A DNA stretch of 64,000 nt from Pilaira anomala. Its lineage: Eukaryota > Mucoromycota > Mucoromycetes > Mucorales > Mucoraceae. The stretch is from the NCBI GenBank assembly GCA_025716855.1, contig JAIXMQ010000013.1, positions 62,001-126,000 of the forward strand. The letters are read 5' to 3'. The number at the start of each line of letters is the position of its first letter. Positions within the stretch are counted from its first letter, which is position 1. The translations under genes and the position numbers were made by a program. Shown in pieces: positions 34,901-47,184 of this stretch. The notes under the pieces were generated by a model that worked only from the letters and a program-made list of their open reading frames with translations, was not told the origin of the DNA and ran no database searches.

Positions 34901-35751
34901 GGAGGGAAGGGACACGCGCGCAAGTCTTTTTTAGTTTCTCTCGCTTATCTTTTTAAACGGGAAAAAGATACAGTAGTAAAATTTAACCGGGCCCATTCAA
35001 TAGGAAAATTTTGGGTTTCTCGAAAATAATTTTAAAGATCCAATCAAAATTATATTAAAACGAGACATCTTTTTTTTTTTTTTTTCGAAAAATACCCCCC
35101 TTTGAACGTGTGTTTCACATCTGAGTTGCAGTGAAAGATGTATTTACTTTCTTGTTACATTTTCAATTGACACATTAAAAAAAAAAAAAAGCTGCAGGAA
35201 AAGGGTGGGAAAAAAAAGTAAAAGAAGCAGACTAGAAAAGGACAAAGTTACATCCATTTAATAAACTTTAGATTGGGTACTACAAAGCATGCTAATTAGA
35301 TGATAATCTTATTTTTTTTTTCAGCGGCGAAAAATAAAAAAAAAAAGATAGACCTATTACTATCCGCCTTTTTTTTTTTAAAGTTACGAGTTTAATTTAA
35401 TCTTGAACCAATCTGTACAGATAAAAAAAAAAAAAAAAATATAGTAAAAAAATAACAAACAAATTGAACCCTTCAAAATAAGAAAAACCCTGTGAAAGAT
35501 CAGCAATAATAATAAATAAATAATAATTAATAATAAAAAAAAAGAGATTTATATGAGTATATATATATATGATAAAGGGAAAAAACAAGACAGAATTCAC
35601 TTTTATTTTAATAAACAAGTGACATTTAACAATTTTTTTTTTTTTTTTGTTTATCAAATTAAATGAAGAGAAAAAAAATTAGGTCTAAATATAATAACAA
35701 AAGTATGAGTGTGTGTGAGAGAGAGAGTGAGAGTGTAAAAATTTAAGGAGA
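28999..35751. other. 6.75-kb gene desert 3' of PMA1
   Basis: No supported gene on either strand. The stretch is extremely AT-rich with dozens of A or T runs of 10-25 nt (for example about 33302, 34669, 35072). It has almost no open frames above 60 codons. A GC-richer patch at about 31290-31700 has decayed coding character (see 31576-31692). No tRNA, 5S or snRNA signature was found. It contains the 5' side of the coiled-coil gene and the 3' side of PMA1. It could be a repressive or centromere-like region, an old transposon graveyard, or simply spacer. Confidence 0.55.
31576..31692 (+). pseudogene. Possible retrotransposon integrase relic
   Basis: A 38-codon open segment contains IPPFELMYRQH. 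This is similar in pattern to the SPFELLYGR-type motif near the end of integrase domains in Ty3/gypsy elements. Neighbouring frames (31440-31575) look like coding sequence broken by stops. The match is short and made by eye, so the assignment is weak. No LTRs or other pol motifs were found nearby. Confidence 0.25.
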
Positions 35752-38700
35752 TTAGTTTGAGTTCAACACTTGAGCAGCATGGTTAGTCTATAAAGAATAA
35801 TAATAAAAGTTAATATCAAGAAAAATAATAATTACAAGTTTTTTTTTTTTATGATCTTACCTGAACAGATGAGAAACGACGCATTTCCTTAGCATCCATG
35901 GACATCTTCTTGTTCATACCAAGGAGCTTCTTACCAAAGTTTTGGGGACGTTCCATAGACTTGAGAGACTTGGTACGGTTAGCGTAGTAACGAGCAGAAG
36001 AAGTACCGGAGATGGCAGAAGCACGACGAGATTGACCAGCCATAGGAGTCTTGGATTCTCTCAAGTTGTTCTTGGGCTCGAAAGCAGCACGCATAGCGAA
36101 CTTGATGAAATCCATAGGGATGAACCAAACAATGTTCCAGATCCAGACAATACCAGCCCACTTCCAACCACAACCAATGATGGCAGTGAAAGGCCAGTTA
36201 GCATAAACAGCAATGAAAGTAGAACATAATTGAGCAACAACGAAAGCACACATTAACATGACTGAGGGACGTTCAGAGAAGAAGAAACCACGAGAACGAG
36301 TAATGAAAATCAAAGCTTGAGAAATGGTAGAAACTTGGAGATAGATAATAGAATGGTAAACACCGTGGTTAACTTCCTTGGCAACACCAGTTTCAGCGTT
36401 GGAGGTATCAGGAAGGTTCCAGTTAGATTCAAAGAAGTTGGTATGGATAACAACAGCGAAGAAAATGACAGTAGAAGCAGTCAAGTAAATACCGTAGATG
36501 AAAGCATAGGTGAAAATTTCACGCAAGTTCCAAGAATCAGGATAAGGAGATGGCTTAACACGATCAGTAGAAATGGTCATAATAGTACCATCGTTCAAAA
36601 TAGCAAGAATCAAAATCATGAAAGGAGGGAAATCGAATTGGAAAGCAAAGACAAGAATGGCGAAACCGATAACAACACGAATGGTAACGGAACAAGTATA
36701 GATAGAGTAGTTACGCATACGTTGGAAAATTTGACGAGAACCAATAATGGCTTCAATAATAACGGAAAGACCAGGTTCAGTCAAGACAATATCGGCAGCA
36801 GAACGAGCGGCATCAGTGGCATCAGCAACAGCAATACCGACGTTAGCCTTAGAAAGAGCAGGAGCATCGTTCACACCATCACCAGTCATTGCAGTCATAT
36901 GACCCATAGCTTGAAGACGTTCAACAATTTCATACTTGTGTTCAGGGTAAACACCAGCGAAACCATCACATTGTAAGACCATTTCATTTACATCAGAGTA
37001 ACCGGAACCAGCGGGAGGACCATCCTTCAAAGTCTTTGACAAGTACATGTTATCACCCATACCAAGACGACGACCAGTTTCTTTACCAATAGCCAATTGA
37101 TCACCAGTAATCATCTTGACGGAAATACCGAGAGCAATAGCACGATCAATGGTTTCCTTGGTATCAGATCTAGGAGGATCATAAATAGGTAAGAGACCAA
37201 TCAACTTGAAACCACGACCTTCACCATCAACAGTACCAGAAGGAACTTCATCAATAGCAACAGCAAGAGCACGAAGACCACGACGAGCGAATTCATCAAC
37301 ATCATCGTTAAGAGCCTTGATTTGTTCTTCGGTCTTTTCACGAGTACAGAGATCCAAAATAGTGTGAGACATACCCTTGGTGACACGGAGAACGGCACCA
37401 TCAGACTTACGTCTATAGGTAATTTCGGTACGCTTAACGACAGGGTTGAAAGGCTTGAATTCTAATTCCTCAATACCTTCACGAGAGAGCTTAGGATCGG
37501 GTAAAGAGTTGACAATACAGAAATCGATAGCATCTTGATTTTCTTGACGACAAGCATAGGCAGATAATTGAATGATTTCATCACCAGTCACATCAGAGTA
37601 ACTCTTGATAGTAGGCTTATCGACAATCAATTTGTTTAAGGTAAGAGTACCGGTCTTATCAGAACACAAGATGGTAACGGCAGCCATTTCTTCAATAGCA
37701 GTAATACGGGTAACAATAGCCTTATGTTCAGCTAATTGTTTAGCACCGATAGCAAGAGTGACAGATAAAACGGTAGGCATAGCAATGGGAATACCACCAA
37801 TGAGCAATACAAGGATGTTATCAATACCCTTTCTGTATCTGTAATGGAAAGCAGGATACATGACGAGGATTTCGATCAAGACAAAGAGAGAGATAGTACA
37901 GAGACAGAAGTTACCAATCTTGGCAAGAATGGTTTGTAAATGACCGACATCGTCACCAGCATCACCAACAAGTTTAGCAGCACGACCAAAGAAAGTGTTG
38001 GTACCAGTACCGATAACAATAGCTTCAGCTTCACCTTGCTTTACAGTAGAACCAGAGAAGACTTCATCACCGGCTTCCTTGGAAGTAGGTAAAGATTCAC
38101 CCGTAAGAGCGGCTTGATCAATAGAGACTTCACCATGAGCAGCAATTAAACGACCATCAGCAGGGACAACATCACCAAGTTTAATAGAGATGATATCACC
38201 AGGTACTAATTCAGCAGCTTCCAAAGTCTTCCATTCACCACCACGTCTTACTTTACATTCAGGAGCCAAAGAGGCCATCAAAGCCTTTACGGCATTACCA
38301 GCTTGACGTTCTTCAAGGAAACCAATCGTGGCATTAGCAATCAATAAGAGAACAATACCAATGAAATCAGGATAATCTGGGGGAGCTCCGTCACCGTTAG
38401 CTAAAGCAATAGAAACAATAGCAGCGGCTTCCATAACCCAAGAAAGAGGATTCCACATGAAACCCAAGAATTGAAGAATAGGATTTACTTCCTTGACTTC
38501 GAGCTTGTTGTAACCAAACTTTTCAACACGGCGAGCAGCTTCTTCGACGCTTAAACCATCAGATGATGTTCTATTTGAGAAAAAAAAAAGAAAAAAAATT
38601 AAAAAAAAAAAGAAAAAAAATTTTTTTTGCTCTATTCTAAAAATAAAAAAATTTGCTCCCATCACAATTTTTCTTTTTTTATATTTTTTGTGACACTGGA

Positions 38701-39046
38701 TTAAAGTGTACGTCAAAAATAAAAAAATAAAAAAAGTGAAATTTCTTATCAACAAATAAAAGATAAAGAAATAAAGGGGTTCTTTTGCACTTTTTTTTTT
38801 AAGGCCCAAAAGGAGCAATTAAAATAGAAGGTAAAGAATAAAAGGGGAATAAATAAATAAAAAAAAAAGGGGAAATACGTACTGTAAGAGTTCAAAGATA
38901 TCTCCAGGTTCCATAGTGGATAAATCAAACTTGTCCTTGTCATAAAGTTCTTCGACAGTTAAAGATGTGAGGTTGCCTGAGATGTTTGCCTTATGGGCAA
39001 CAGGTTTATCAGAAGTAACCTCGTATGTTTCGGTTTTCTCAGTCAT
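35752..39046 (-). CDS. PMA1: Plasma-membrane H+-ATPase (P-type, P3A)
   Basis: Three exons on the minus strand: 39046-38883, 38570-35861, 35787-35752, giving 969 aa. The phosphorylation motif CSDKTGTLT has the acceptor Asp at about residue 359. The actuator motif LTGES lies at about 210. M4 has IGGIPIAMPTVLS. Nucleotide-domain and hinge signatures include KMITGDQLAIGKETGRRLGM and MTGDGVNDAPALSKANVGIA. The N-terminal half contains NPLSWVMEAAAIVSIALANG, typical of plant and fungal proton pumps. It energises the plasma membrane by proton export. The donor at 38882 (CA|GTACGT) rejoins Gln to the TSSDGLS segment. The last exon is only 12 codons (TNHAAQVLNSN); if intron 2 is retained the tail is VRS instead. 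The C-terminus is the known regulatory region of these pumps. The gene sits alone between two deserts. Confidence 0.95.
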
Positions 39047-39772
39047 AGTGTGAAAGAGTTGTGTGTGTGTTAAAAGAGTTGAGAAAAATAAAAAGGTTTT
39101 TTAAAAAAAGTAGAAAAAAGGGGGGGACTCTTTTTCTTTTTTTCGCTTCTTTATATCTTTGTGTGTTTAAAAAAAAAAAAAAAAAAAAGAAAGGTTGTTT
39201 TTTTCCAATTGACTGGTTGAGGTTGAATTAAATTATTTTTTTAAAAAAAAAAAAATAAAGTTTTTTTTATAAAAGAGAATGAATGGTGTGGAGGGGTTGG
39301 TCAAAACGAAACAAGAGAGAAAAAAAAGAAAAAAAGAAAAAAAAAAAGGACACAAGTAAAAAGAACTTATATTTATACTATTTTATTTCAATCACCGAAA
39401 ATAAAAAGTATTAGTGTAAAAAGAGTTACAAGAGCACGGGCAGGGGGTCTACCTAAAAAGAAGTAATCTAAACTTTCCTAATCTAGTTCTCTTTTCTCTT
39501 TTCTCTTTTCTCTCCCCCCAGAGCTCACCACCCCTCTTCTTACTCTCTCTTTCTTTTTTTTTTTTTTTTTTTTTTTTTCTTTTTCTCTCTTTCTCCATTT
39601 GGAGATTTACAATACCACTGCTACATGGTGGAGTTAGTACTTGTCGGTGGTGGAATTGTACCAATGATAAATCTTATACTTTCTTGATTTCATGTCCCCC
39701 CGCTTTTGCCCGCCAACATTATCACCTTTCCCGTATAACCAAATTTTGCCCCTACAACAAAATCCTTGTATT

Positions 39773-39780
39773 TGACGTCA
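39773..39780. promoter_or_regulatory. CRE/ATF-like palindrome TGACGTCA
   Basis: A perfect 8-bp TGACGTCA lies 727 bp upstream of the PMA1 start. CREB/ATF bZIP factors bind this site in fungi. It follows a C-rich stretch (39690-39770). Its role is inferred; a single site could occur by chance. Confidence 0.3.
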
Positions 39781-40049
39781 CAAAAAAATAAAAATATTAT
39801 AATCTTTGAATCTAAATAGTTGAAAAAACATGTGCCGCGTTCATAAAATGACTCGTGAAGCATTTACCCTTTTGTAATAGCCGTTTCGATGATGTTATTG
39901 TATAATCTGTAAGTACTTTTTTTTTTTTTTTTTTTTTTTTTCCCCTGATTTACCAAAACATACATTCCATTTAGTATATCTTTTTTTCAACAAATAAAAA
40001 AAAAGGGGTCCTTTTTTTTTTTTTTTTTTTTTTTTTACTCCCCTTGCCA

Positions 40050-40051
<2 letters not shown>

Positions 40052-40082
<31 letters not shown>
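40052..40082. repeat. (AC)n microsatellite
   Basis: About 15 AC units next to long A and T runs in the PMA1 upstream region. Confidence 0.9.
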
Positions 40083-40084
<2 letters not shown>

Positions 40085-40303
40085 CATCCCCCTTCCAAGT
40101 AATCCCCTTATTTTATGAGTGCTTGTTTCTGTTTGTGTCTGTAAAAGAGAGATTATGTTTTCTATATAATTCAAAAAAAAAAAAAAAAAGGGGGGGTCAC
40201 AAAAAACGTATATAATTTTACCCTCAACAAGAATTACTCAATGGTATAATATAGATTAAGGGAATATAGTTCAACCATTGAAACAAACAACAGAATGGAA
40301 AAA

Positions 40304-40348
40304 GTCGGTCTGATACTCGGGTCGGTGAACGGACGGGTCAGCCGGCTT
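40304..40348. promoter_or_regulatory. GC-rich islet with repeated CGG triplets
   Basis: Within otherwise AT-rich DNA, 45 bp contain several CGG/CCG triplets (GTCGGT, GGTCGGTGAACGGACGGG, AGCCGG). Zn2Cys6 regulators recognise CGG half-sites, so this could be a distant activating sequence of PMA1, 1.26 kb from its start. A second such spot lies at 40681-40702 (TCGGTCAAGTCCCCGACC, an inverted repeat). Both calls are by inspection only. Confidence 0.25.
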
Positions 40349-41002
40349 CAATAAGATATATATATATATATATATAATTCATTCTTAAAATTTTATATTG
40401 TTCAAGGAGTTAATAATAAAAAAAAAGAAATGTTAGAATACTGCAATTATAATGTATAATGTCTGCACATAGATAGACTTTCTTTAAGCATCAATGATAC
40501 AGTTTTATTTTATTTTTTTTTTTACGTGTAATTTTTTTTTTTTTTTTTTATTTTCGCACGAAGGATGATGTGCTTTTTTTTTAGTTTGTAAACTATTCTC
40601 ATCTTGGAGAAGTCAGGATTGGGTACAGTTCAATGATTAAGATAAAACCAATATAATTACAGGAAATCGAAAATCTGTACCTCGGTCAAGTCCCCGACCA
40701 CGTTTTTTTTTTTCTTCTTTCATCGGCGATAGAATTGAACGGGAAGAAAAAAAAAAAAAAATTATAGTCTTTTTTTTGAGGGATTTTTTTTTTTTTTTTT
40801 AATTTTTTCAGTGAAAAAATTGTTTATATAACTTTGTATTGTTGTGTTATTGTATTCTTCTTTTTTAATGAATCACGTTCAATAGAAACTTTGTATGGTT
40901 TAAACCAATTGTTTATTAACGTTTTAACCATATAGCCTCCGTCTCAATCACAAGCTTTCTTTAGCTAAAAAAAGAACAGTAATATGTTATACAACTCTAA
41001 TC

Positions 41003-41037
<35 letters not shown>

Positions 41038-42214
41038 TACATGCGTCATTGTTTTCCTTTATTTGTTTGCTCACTTGTTACTACCCAGACTTTTTTTAAT
41101 TATTTTTGGCTATTTTTCGATTTGAAAGAAAAAGGGAAATTTTCTAAATTTGATTTGAACAACAAAAAGGAAATTCGGGAAGCAGGTTGATTGGGCAATT
41201 AAAAGTGTTTGTGGAAATTTCATAAGTTTCATACTAATTTATTATTCTATTTGATTGGAATGATGTAATTTTAACTCTCTTTTCTTTTCTTTTTCCTTTT
41301 AGCTTCGAAAAATGAAAATACACGAATCAACTTGCATAATTTTTGTGGGGTCAAATAAAAAAAAGTGCTACTGAATAACCCTTTTTTGGGATTTATTATT
41401 TAAAAGACCGTAATTTATCGACAAAAAGGTTTACGGAAATAAAAATAATGTAAACATTATTCCGTAATTGTTGTGCAATTTATTATCATTAAAAGTGCTG
41501 AGCACCACCCCCATTCTTTTAAAACAATCATCACTCTCCCTTTTATATTATAAAAAATTCTCGGATCCCAAATCATTATAATTTCATTTTTTTTTTTGAT
41601 CAGTCTTATAGGTGTAACAACACATTCTATTATAATAATACGGCATCTTAATTCCCCGGTTGAACAAATTATATATCTTGATTTGAATAATTTTACCTTT
41701 TTATTCATCAAATCAAAAATCAAGTTTGAGAACACATGTTTAGGATTCTTATGACCTTTTTTTTTTATCTGTTCCCTCTTGTCTTATCAACCCATTTTGT
41801 TTATCTTTTGTTATTATTTTACCCTGTAGATCACGTTTTTATGATAACTTAATTTACACAAAAAAGATCGTGCTTTTATTTCTATATATTTTCTTATAGC
41901 ATGTGTAAAAAAAAAAAAAAATTTGTATTCTTGTATAATAGTCAAATATAAAATTATGTAATCAAACTTTTTTTTTCTATTGTTTCAATCTGATTTAGTA
42001 AAAGGATTCCTTCTTTTCTTTCTTTGTCTAGATATGTTATTATTTATAATAGAACGATCATATCTTCCTGCATATTGTCTACAATGGATCATTTTCTATT
42101 ACATAATCTTACATTATCTTTTATCAAAAGGGGGTACCTTTTTTATTCCAAAAAGCGTCATTTCGTTATTCAATCTCCGCCAATAAAAAAAAAATTTTGG
42201 AAAAAAAAAAAGCA

Positions 42215-42287
42215 AGGTCTCGCCGAGACTCGAACTCGGATGGCAAGATTCAGAGTCTTACATGCTAACCAATTACATCACGAAACC
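42215..42287 (-). tRNA. tRNA-Gln (CTG)
   Basis: The minus strand folds into a complete 73-nt cloverleaf. The acceptor GGTTTCG pairs with CGAGACC (one G-U). The anticodon stem TAAGA/TCTTG encloses loop CTCTGAA, giving anticodon CTG. The T-arm is CCGAG-TTCGAGT-CTCGG. There is no intron. Downstream on the minus strand is TTGCTTTTTTTTTTTT, a Pol III terminator. Upstream are a TATA-like TTATATAAT near -30 and the tandem E-box at 42342-42358. Confidence 0.97.
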
Positions 42288-42341
42288 TTTCTAACAAAAT
42301 TTTATTTTTAAAATTATATAATGTTCATGTTATAATTTTGT

Positions 42342-42358
42342 CACGTGATAATCACGTG
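42342..42358 (-). promoter_or_regulatory. Tandem E-box upstream of tRNA-Gln
   Basis: Read toward the tRNA the sequence is CACGTGATTATCACGTG: two CACGTG hexamers with 11 bp between their starts. The proximal hexamer covers -55 to -60 relative to the mature 5' end. The same arrangement precedes the other two tRNA genes in the window. Confidence 0.7.
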
Positions 42359-43796
42359 CATATATTGCTACATAAGAAATGGTGGTTGGTTATATGTATA
42401 TATTGTAATATTTTATGAATCTACTACTAACTCTATACCATCAATTACATAGAAAAGGCAGCCAGTTTGTATTATTCTGTTTTTTTTTTTCACTTAAAAA
42501 AAAACAAACAAAAAGTAGTATATAACTTGGTTTTTCTGTCATCGGCTGCAAGGCTATACATACTTTTTTTTTTTTCTCGGCGGTAAAACACTTGTAAAAA
42601 ATCTTACAACACGTTAATTCATCATCATTTCGTTTAACTCCTATTACAATAAAAAGTATGATGATATTTATGAGCAGCGAGGGTAGGGGGGTGGAGTATA
42701 AATATTTTTTTTTCAAAAAAAAAAAAAAAAATCTTCAAGGATCGTCATTTCAGTAAAAAAATGTTTTATTACTCCGTTTACTTGACACATTGCTTTCTTA
42801 TTATGTCAAAAAGTATTTACAAGAATGTTATTCTTTGTTTGAAACCCCCTAAAAAATTAAAAAACGTCGATCTTTCTTTCAAACCAAAAAAAAAAAAGGT
42901 TATCTTTTTTTTAAAAAAAGATCGTAATTTAAAAAAGGTTTTTTTTTTGTACCTAAAAAGGGATTTGAATAATTTAATATTTTTTTTTTTAAATTAAAAT
43001 GTCATCATCTACTGATCATCTTTGTTAAGGGTACACATTTCACTTTTTTTTTTTTTTTAGAAATAGGATAAAAGTTTTATCAAACAGAAAAAAAAAAAAA
43101 AGATAAAGGGTTAAGAGTTTAGCCAAGCTAGAAAAAAAAAGAGAGAGAGAGAGAGAGATCGTCCAAAGCCTAAATGACATTTCGTCAGTGCGCTTCCTTT
43201 TTTTGGGGGGAGAGACAAAAAAGTACAATTTTTCCGATAAGTCAAAAAAAATCAGGGGAAGAAAGACAAAAAAAAAAAGGTTTTTTTTTCTCTTTACCTT
43301 GGCGTCTCTTTTTGTTGAAAGGAAATGTAAAAAAAAAAATTGGGCTGATAAGAGAAATATAGGGCTTTTTTTTTTTTTTTTTTTTTTACTCAGGAGAAAA
43401 AGAGAGTGAGGAGGGGGATTTCTGCATATAGAGTTCAAGAGAATAAAAATTGACATTAAAAAAAAAGAGAGAGAGAGAGACATCAGGGAGAACAAGGCTA
43501 AATTCAGATATAACCGATCATGTTTAGAAGAAAAAAAAAATATACCTGTAAATAATAAAAAAGCGAGTTTCATGTACAAATCTCCAAGTTTTATTATTTC
43601 TTTTTTTTTTTTTAAAAAAAAAAAAAAGTACTGAATTACATTATTGTGGGGATACAAGAAGAATGAGATTCTGTACTTAAACTAAACTTATTGGAGGCGT
43701 ATAAAGTTTATTGACGTTCTTTCTTTTTTTTTTTTTTTTTGCATGATTTTTCTCAAGTTTTAAAATTTTTGCATATTTAAACTTTTATATTCTAGA

Positions 43797-43836
<40 letters not shown>

Positions 43837-45792
43837 ATGTGTTAATAATAATACGGCACAAGTAAAATAAATTATAATAATGCTTTTGGTTATGTAACCA
43901 ACGTTTTTTTTTTTTTTTTTTTGCCTTTTTTCTTGTACAGATTATATATTATAATATTATATGTATTAGAAAGAAAACCTTTTCGAGTTATTAGTTTTTT
44001 TTTTTTTTTTTTTTTTTGCTTTTAAATCAGAATTATATACATACCACCTTTTTTTTATAAATATAGATCTACACACACAACAAACACAGTACTTTGCATC
44101 TGCGTGTGTACATATAAGAAATTAATAAAATCCAGACTGTTCTTATTATAAGAATGGTATCATTCTAATCTATATAAATAGTGGTATATATATATATACT
44201 TATGTAAACCACATCTTTTTATAATATACTCCTGAGTGGGTAAATAAATAAAAAGGTACCAACGCACACTTCAAATTGTGGCATCATGTGGTTCAAATCA
44301 CAATTCTGGGCACACATAATTTAGACAGGAGAGAGAAAGAGAGAAAGTGAGGGGGCCCTTTTTTTTTTTTCTGCCCTTCTTTGTTTTAAACCCCCTAATT
44401 AAATCATCTTTTTTTTTTTTTTTTTTTTTTTTGTTATTATTGATATCACACTGCGTTTCTTTACATTCTATTTATTGATCTTCAATGTCACCTGCTAAAT
44501 ATATTCTGTTTCTCTGTTTTACTCAATTCATCTAATTAAAAAACAGTGCCGTACATAGACTACATCTACTTATATATATATATATATATATATATAATCG
44601 AATAAGGTAGAAAGGAAAAAAAAAAAAAAAGATAGAGAGTAAGAGAAAGTATATATACATTTTACACATATGCTCCATATGTGAGTGAGTGAGAGAGAGA
44701 GAGAGAGGCTAAAATTAAATATGTCCTTCACAGCTATTATACTAGTTTGTAACAATAGTATAATAATTAACCAAATTATTTAAATGATAAACATTGTAAG
44801 ATATATATATATATTTGTTATACGTTCTACCCCCTTAAAACTGTTATTTCAATGGATATAACTAAACTATATATACGATACATTTAAAGGCTCGATTACC
44901 AATATAAATAATGAATTAAAAATCTGGGGTTTTTTTATATTATTACAGACTCTCACACTCACATATATACAGAATTTTATAATATATTACATGTATATGC
45001 AAATCTCACCCCCCTCTCTTTTCTTTACTTATCAAATGGCTAATAATAAATTAAGTGTTAGTTTAATGTTGTCTGGTATCCTTAATGGTTACTGTTGTTA
45101 TATTGCTGAGATAAAAAAAAAAAAAAAGAGGTCCAGATCAGAAAATTATACATATATTTTTTTTTTTACCCCGTCAAAAATATCCTTTTTCAGCTGGGGT
45201 TCATTGGTGCGATTGTGTATATTTTTGATTCTGTATATTATAGCAAGATGACGTTATATCGTATTTTCAAAAAAAAAAAAAAAAAATTGCGTGCGTTTAT
45301 GTGTGAGTGTCATATATACATACCATGTTAACATTTCTTCTTTACACAAAAATAGGAACCTTGATTATAAAAAAGAAAACTATTATTAGTGCTCTCTTCT
45401 TTTCTTTTGCTGATAACATGTGTTTGTAAACATATAAATTATAATATTTTGTCATACAAAAAAAGTTATTCGCCGCTTCTAATAAAAAAATCGTGGGAAT
45501 AAAATTTTAGAATATACCATTTTTTATATATGTATGTACATATTATAGAAAAAGATAAATATATATACATATATATGTTTAAAAGTTTTTATTTATTTTT
45601 TTTTTGGCATGTCAACATGTAATAATAAGAATAAGAATAAGAATAATAAGAATAAGAATATAAGAAAGAAAAAGAGAGAGAGAAAAAGAAAAAAAAAAAG
45701 AAAGGGTATTTTGTACAGAAAAAAAAAAAAAGAGAAAGAGAGAGAGATACGTATATATATGTGTGAGTGTGTGTGAGTGTGTGTTTTTGTAT
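42359..45792. other. Gene-free, A/T-homopolymer-rich region
   Basis: 3.4 kb with many poly-T/poly-A runs and GA, TA and AT microsatellites (for example GA at 43138-43158 and 44690-44706, TA at 44572-44596, AAT/AAG-type at 45620-45670). Open frames here consist of Phe/Lys homopolymer translations and are not genes. The part near 45793 is the 3' region of the GATA gene. Confidence 0.55.
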
Positions 45793-46021
45793 TTAAGAAG
45801 TAAGCATGCTATTGTTATCAGTATAAATAATTGAACGAAGGATAGCACATCTTCTTTCCAACATGTTTAAGAAGCCTTCCATTTGTTGAGGAGACATACG
45901 TCCAATAAGAGATTTGAATCTCGTATCATCATTATTTTGATTCTGTTGTTCATCACGTGTAGGTGTAGTCATTGGAGTAGGTAAAGTTTCTTGTATAGGC
46001 ATAACAATTGAAGGAAAAACC

Positions 46022-46052
<31 letters not shown>

Positions 46053-46432
46053 GAACTTGTTGCTGCTGTTGAACGTCCATAAATAATCTTTTAAGGTTAT
46101 CTGGTTCATCGTAAGAAGATTTTCTTTTTTGTCCAATAGGTGAAGATTGATTAGAAATAGATAAAGGTTGTAAGTTCGTGTACAAGTGACAAGCATTACA
46201 GATTGTTTGATTAAGATCATTCAAGTGCCAGACATGACTTTCTGTTTGGAAACAATTCTGACAATGTTGTTGTTGTTGTTGTTGTTGTTCTTCGTGATTT
46301 GTTGAATAATTGAGTTCAAAATTATTATTAGAATCATGTTGTTGTTGTTGTTGTTGCTGTAAAGGCGAGGAAGGTGAATTGATAGGAGATGATTCAGCAT
46401 GAGTTACGGCCGAAACATTATTAGCAGAAGAG

Positions 46433-46464
<32 letters not shown>

Positions 46465-46714
46465 TTGTTGTTGCTTATTTTGATTTGTTTGATGTTTTTG
46501 ACGAATATGAAGAGGACGATGTGTATTGTATTGTTTGTAATAAAGTCCACAAGCATTACATAATGAGTGAGCACGATCGGGAGTTCTTCGCCATAAAGGT
46601 GTCTTTGTAACATGACAGTTGAAACATTCGAGTTGACGTGGTGAGCGATTTGATTTGGCACTCTTTGATTTCTTTTTGATATCTACCACCTTTTTTTTTA
46701 CATCATTCAATTCT

Positions 46715-46753
<39 letters not shown>

Positions 46754-47085
46754 ACAATTACTGCTTCATCATCTTCTTCTGTTGCGTCATCTTGATCTTC
46801 AAATTGAACGAATTGATCAAAACCATCTTGTTGTTGTTGTTGTTGGGGTATATGAAATCCACCACCACCACCACTCGTAGTAGAAATGTTTTGAAGAAAG
46901 CTTAAATCAACGTCACTATCGTTTGAGAGAGTAGGAGAAGGGAAGTTACTAAAGGCTTGACCAGTAGAAGTAGGAGATGGTAATACTTGAAATTGCTGTT
47001 GTTGTTGCAAAATATCTGAAAAGGATCCCTTTTCAAACAAATCTTCACTAGCATATTGTAACATGTATTCTTCGTCTTCCATCAT
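45793..47085 (-). CDS. GATA-type zinc-finger transcription factor
   Basis: Single exon, 430 aa. A canonical finger at residues 154-179 (C-X2-C-X18-C-X2-C, with TPLWRRTPD and [10 protein letters not shown]) is followed by a basic tail (RPLHIRQKH). It should bind GATA motifs in DNA. A second Cys4 cluster at 275-299 (CQNC-X17-CNAC) keeps the spacing and one Trp but lacks the LWRR segment and the basic tail, so it is probably not a DNA binder. The remainder is low complexity: Gln runs, a 15-residue Glu run (112-126), poly-Ala, and Ser/Pro-rich areas. The C-terminus has a conserved-looking helix ([20 protein letters not shown]). Fungal GATA factors act in nitrogen, iron or light responses; which applies cannot be told. 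It lies between deserts and no intron is needed. Confidence 0.92.
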
Positions 47086-47152
47086 TATCTTTAAGTGTTT
47101 ATCCTTTAATTATTATGTGTGTTTTTTTTTTCTTTAGGTAGAAAAAGAAAGG

Positions 47153-47184
<32 letters not shown>

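Larger units (their letters stand above)
39047..42214. other. Upstream region of PMA1, no gene
   Basis: 3.2 kb without a coding frame that can be supported. It contains long A/T runs, the (CA)n tract at 40052-40082, a (TA)n tract at about 40358-40375, a CRE-like palindrome at 39773 and a GC-rich islet at 40304-40348. Given the distance to the next gene, this is probably the long regulatory region of PMA1. The 5' UTR near 39046 is GT/TA-rich. Confidence 0.5.

Noticed and set aside
28999..35751. 5S rRNA, U6 or other snRNA in the desert
   Set aside because: Looked for characteristic 5' ends and internal control regions and found none.
36317..36976. 219-codon plus frame opposite PMA1
   Set aside because: Antisense shadow of the strongly conserved ATPase exon; the Asn/Thr-rich product has no homology.
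43040..43657. Long minus frame of about 205 codons
   Set aside because: It is a translation of T/A homopolymers and GA repeats (runs of Phe, Lys, Ser-Leu), with no conserved segment and no codon structure.
45620..45670. CRISPR-like or satellite array from AAT/AAG repeats
   Set aside because: Simple trinucleotide and hexanucleotide slippage with no spacers; the genome is eukaryotic.
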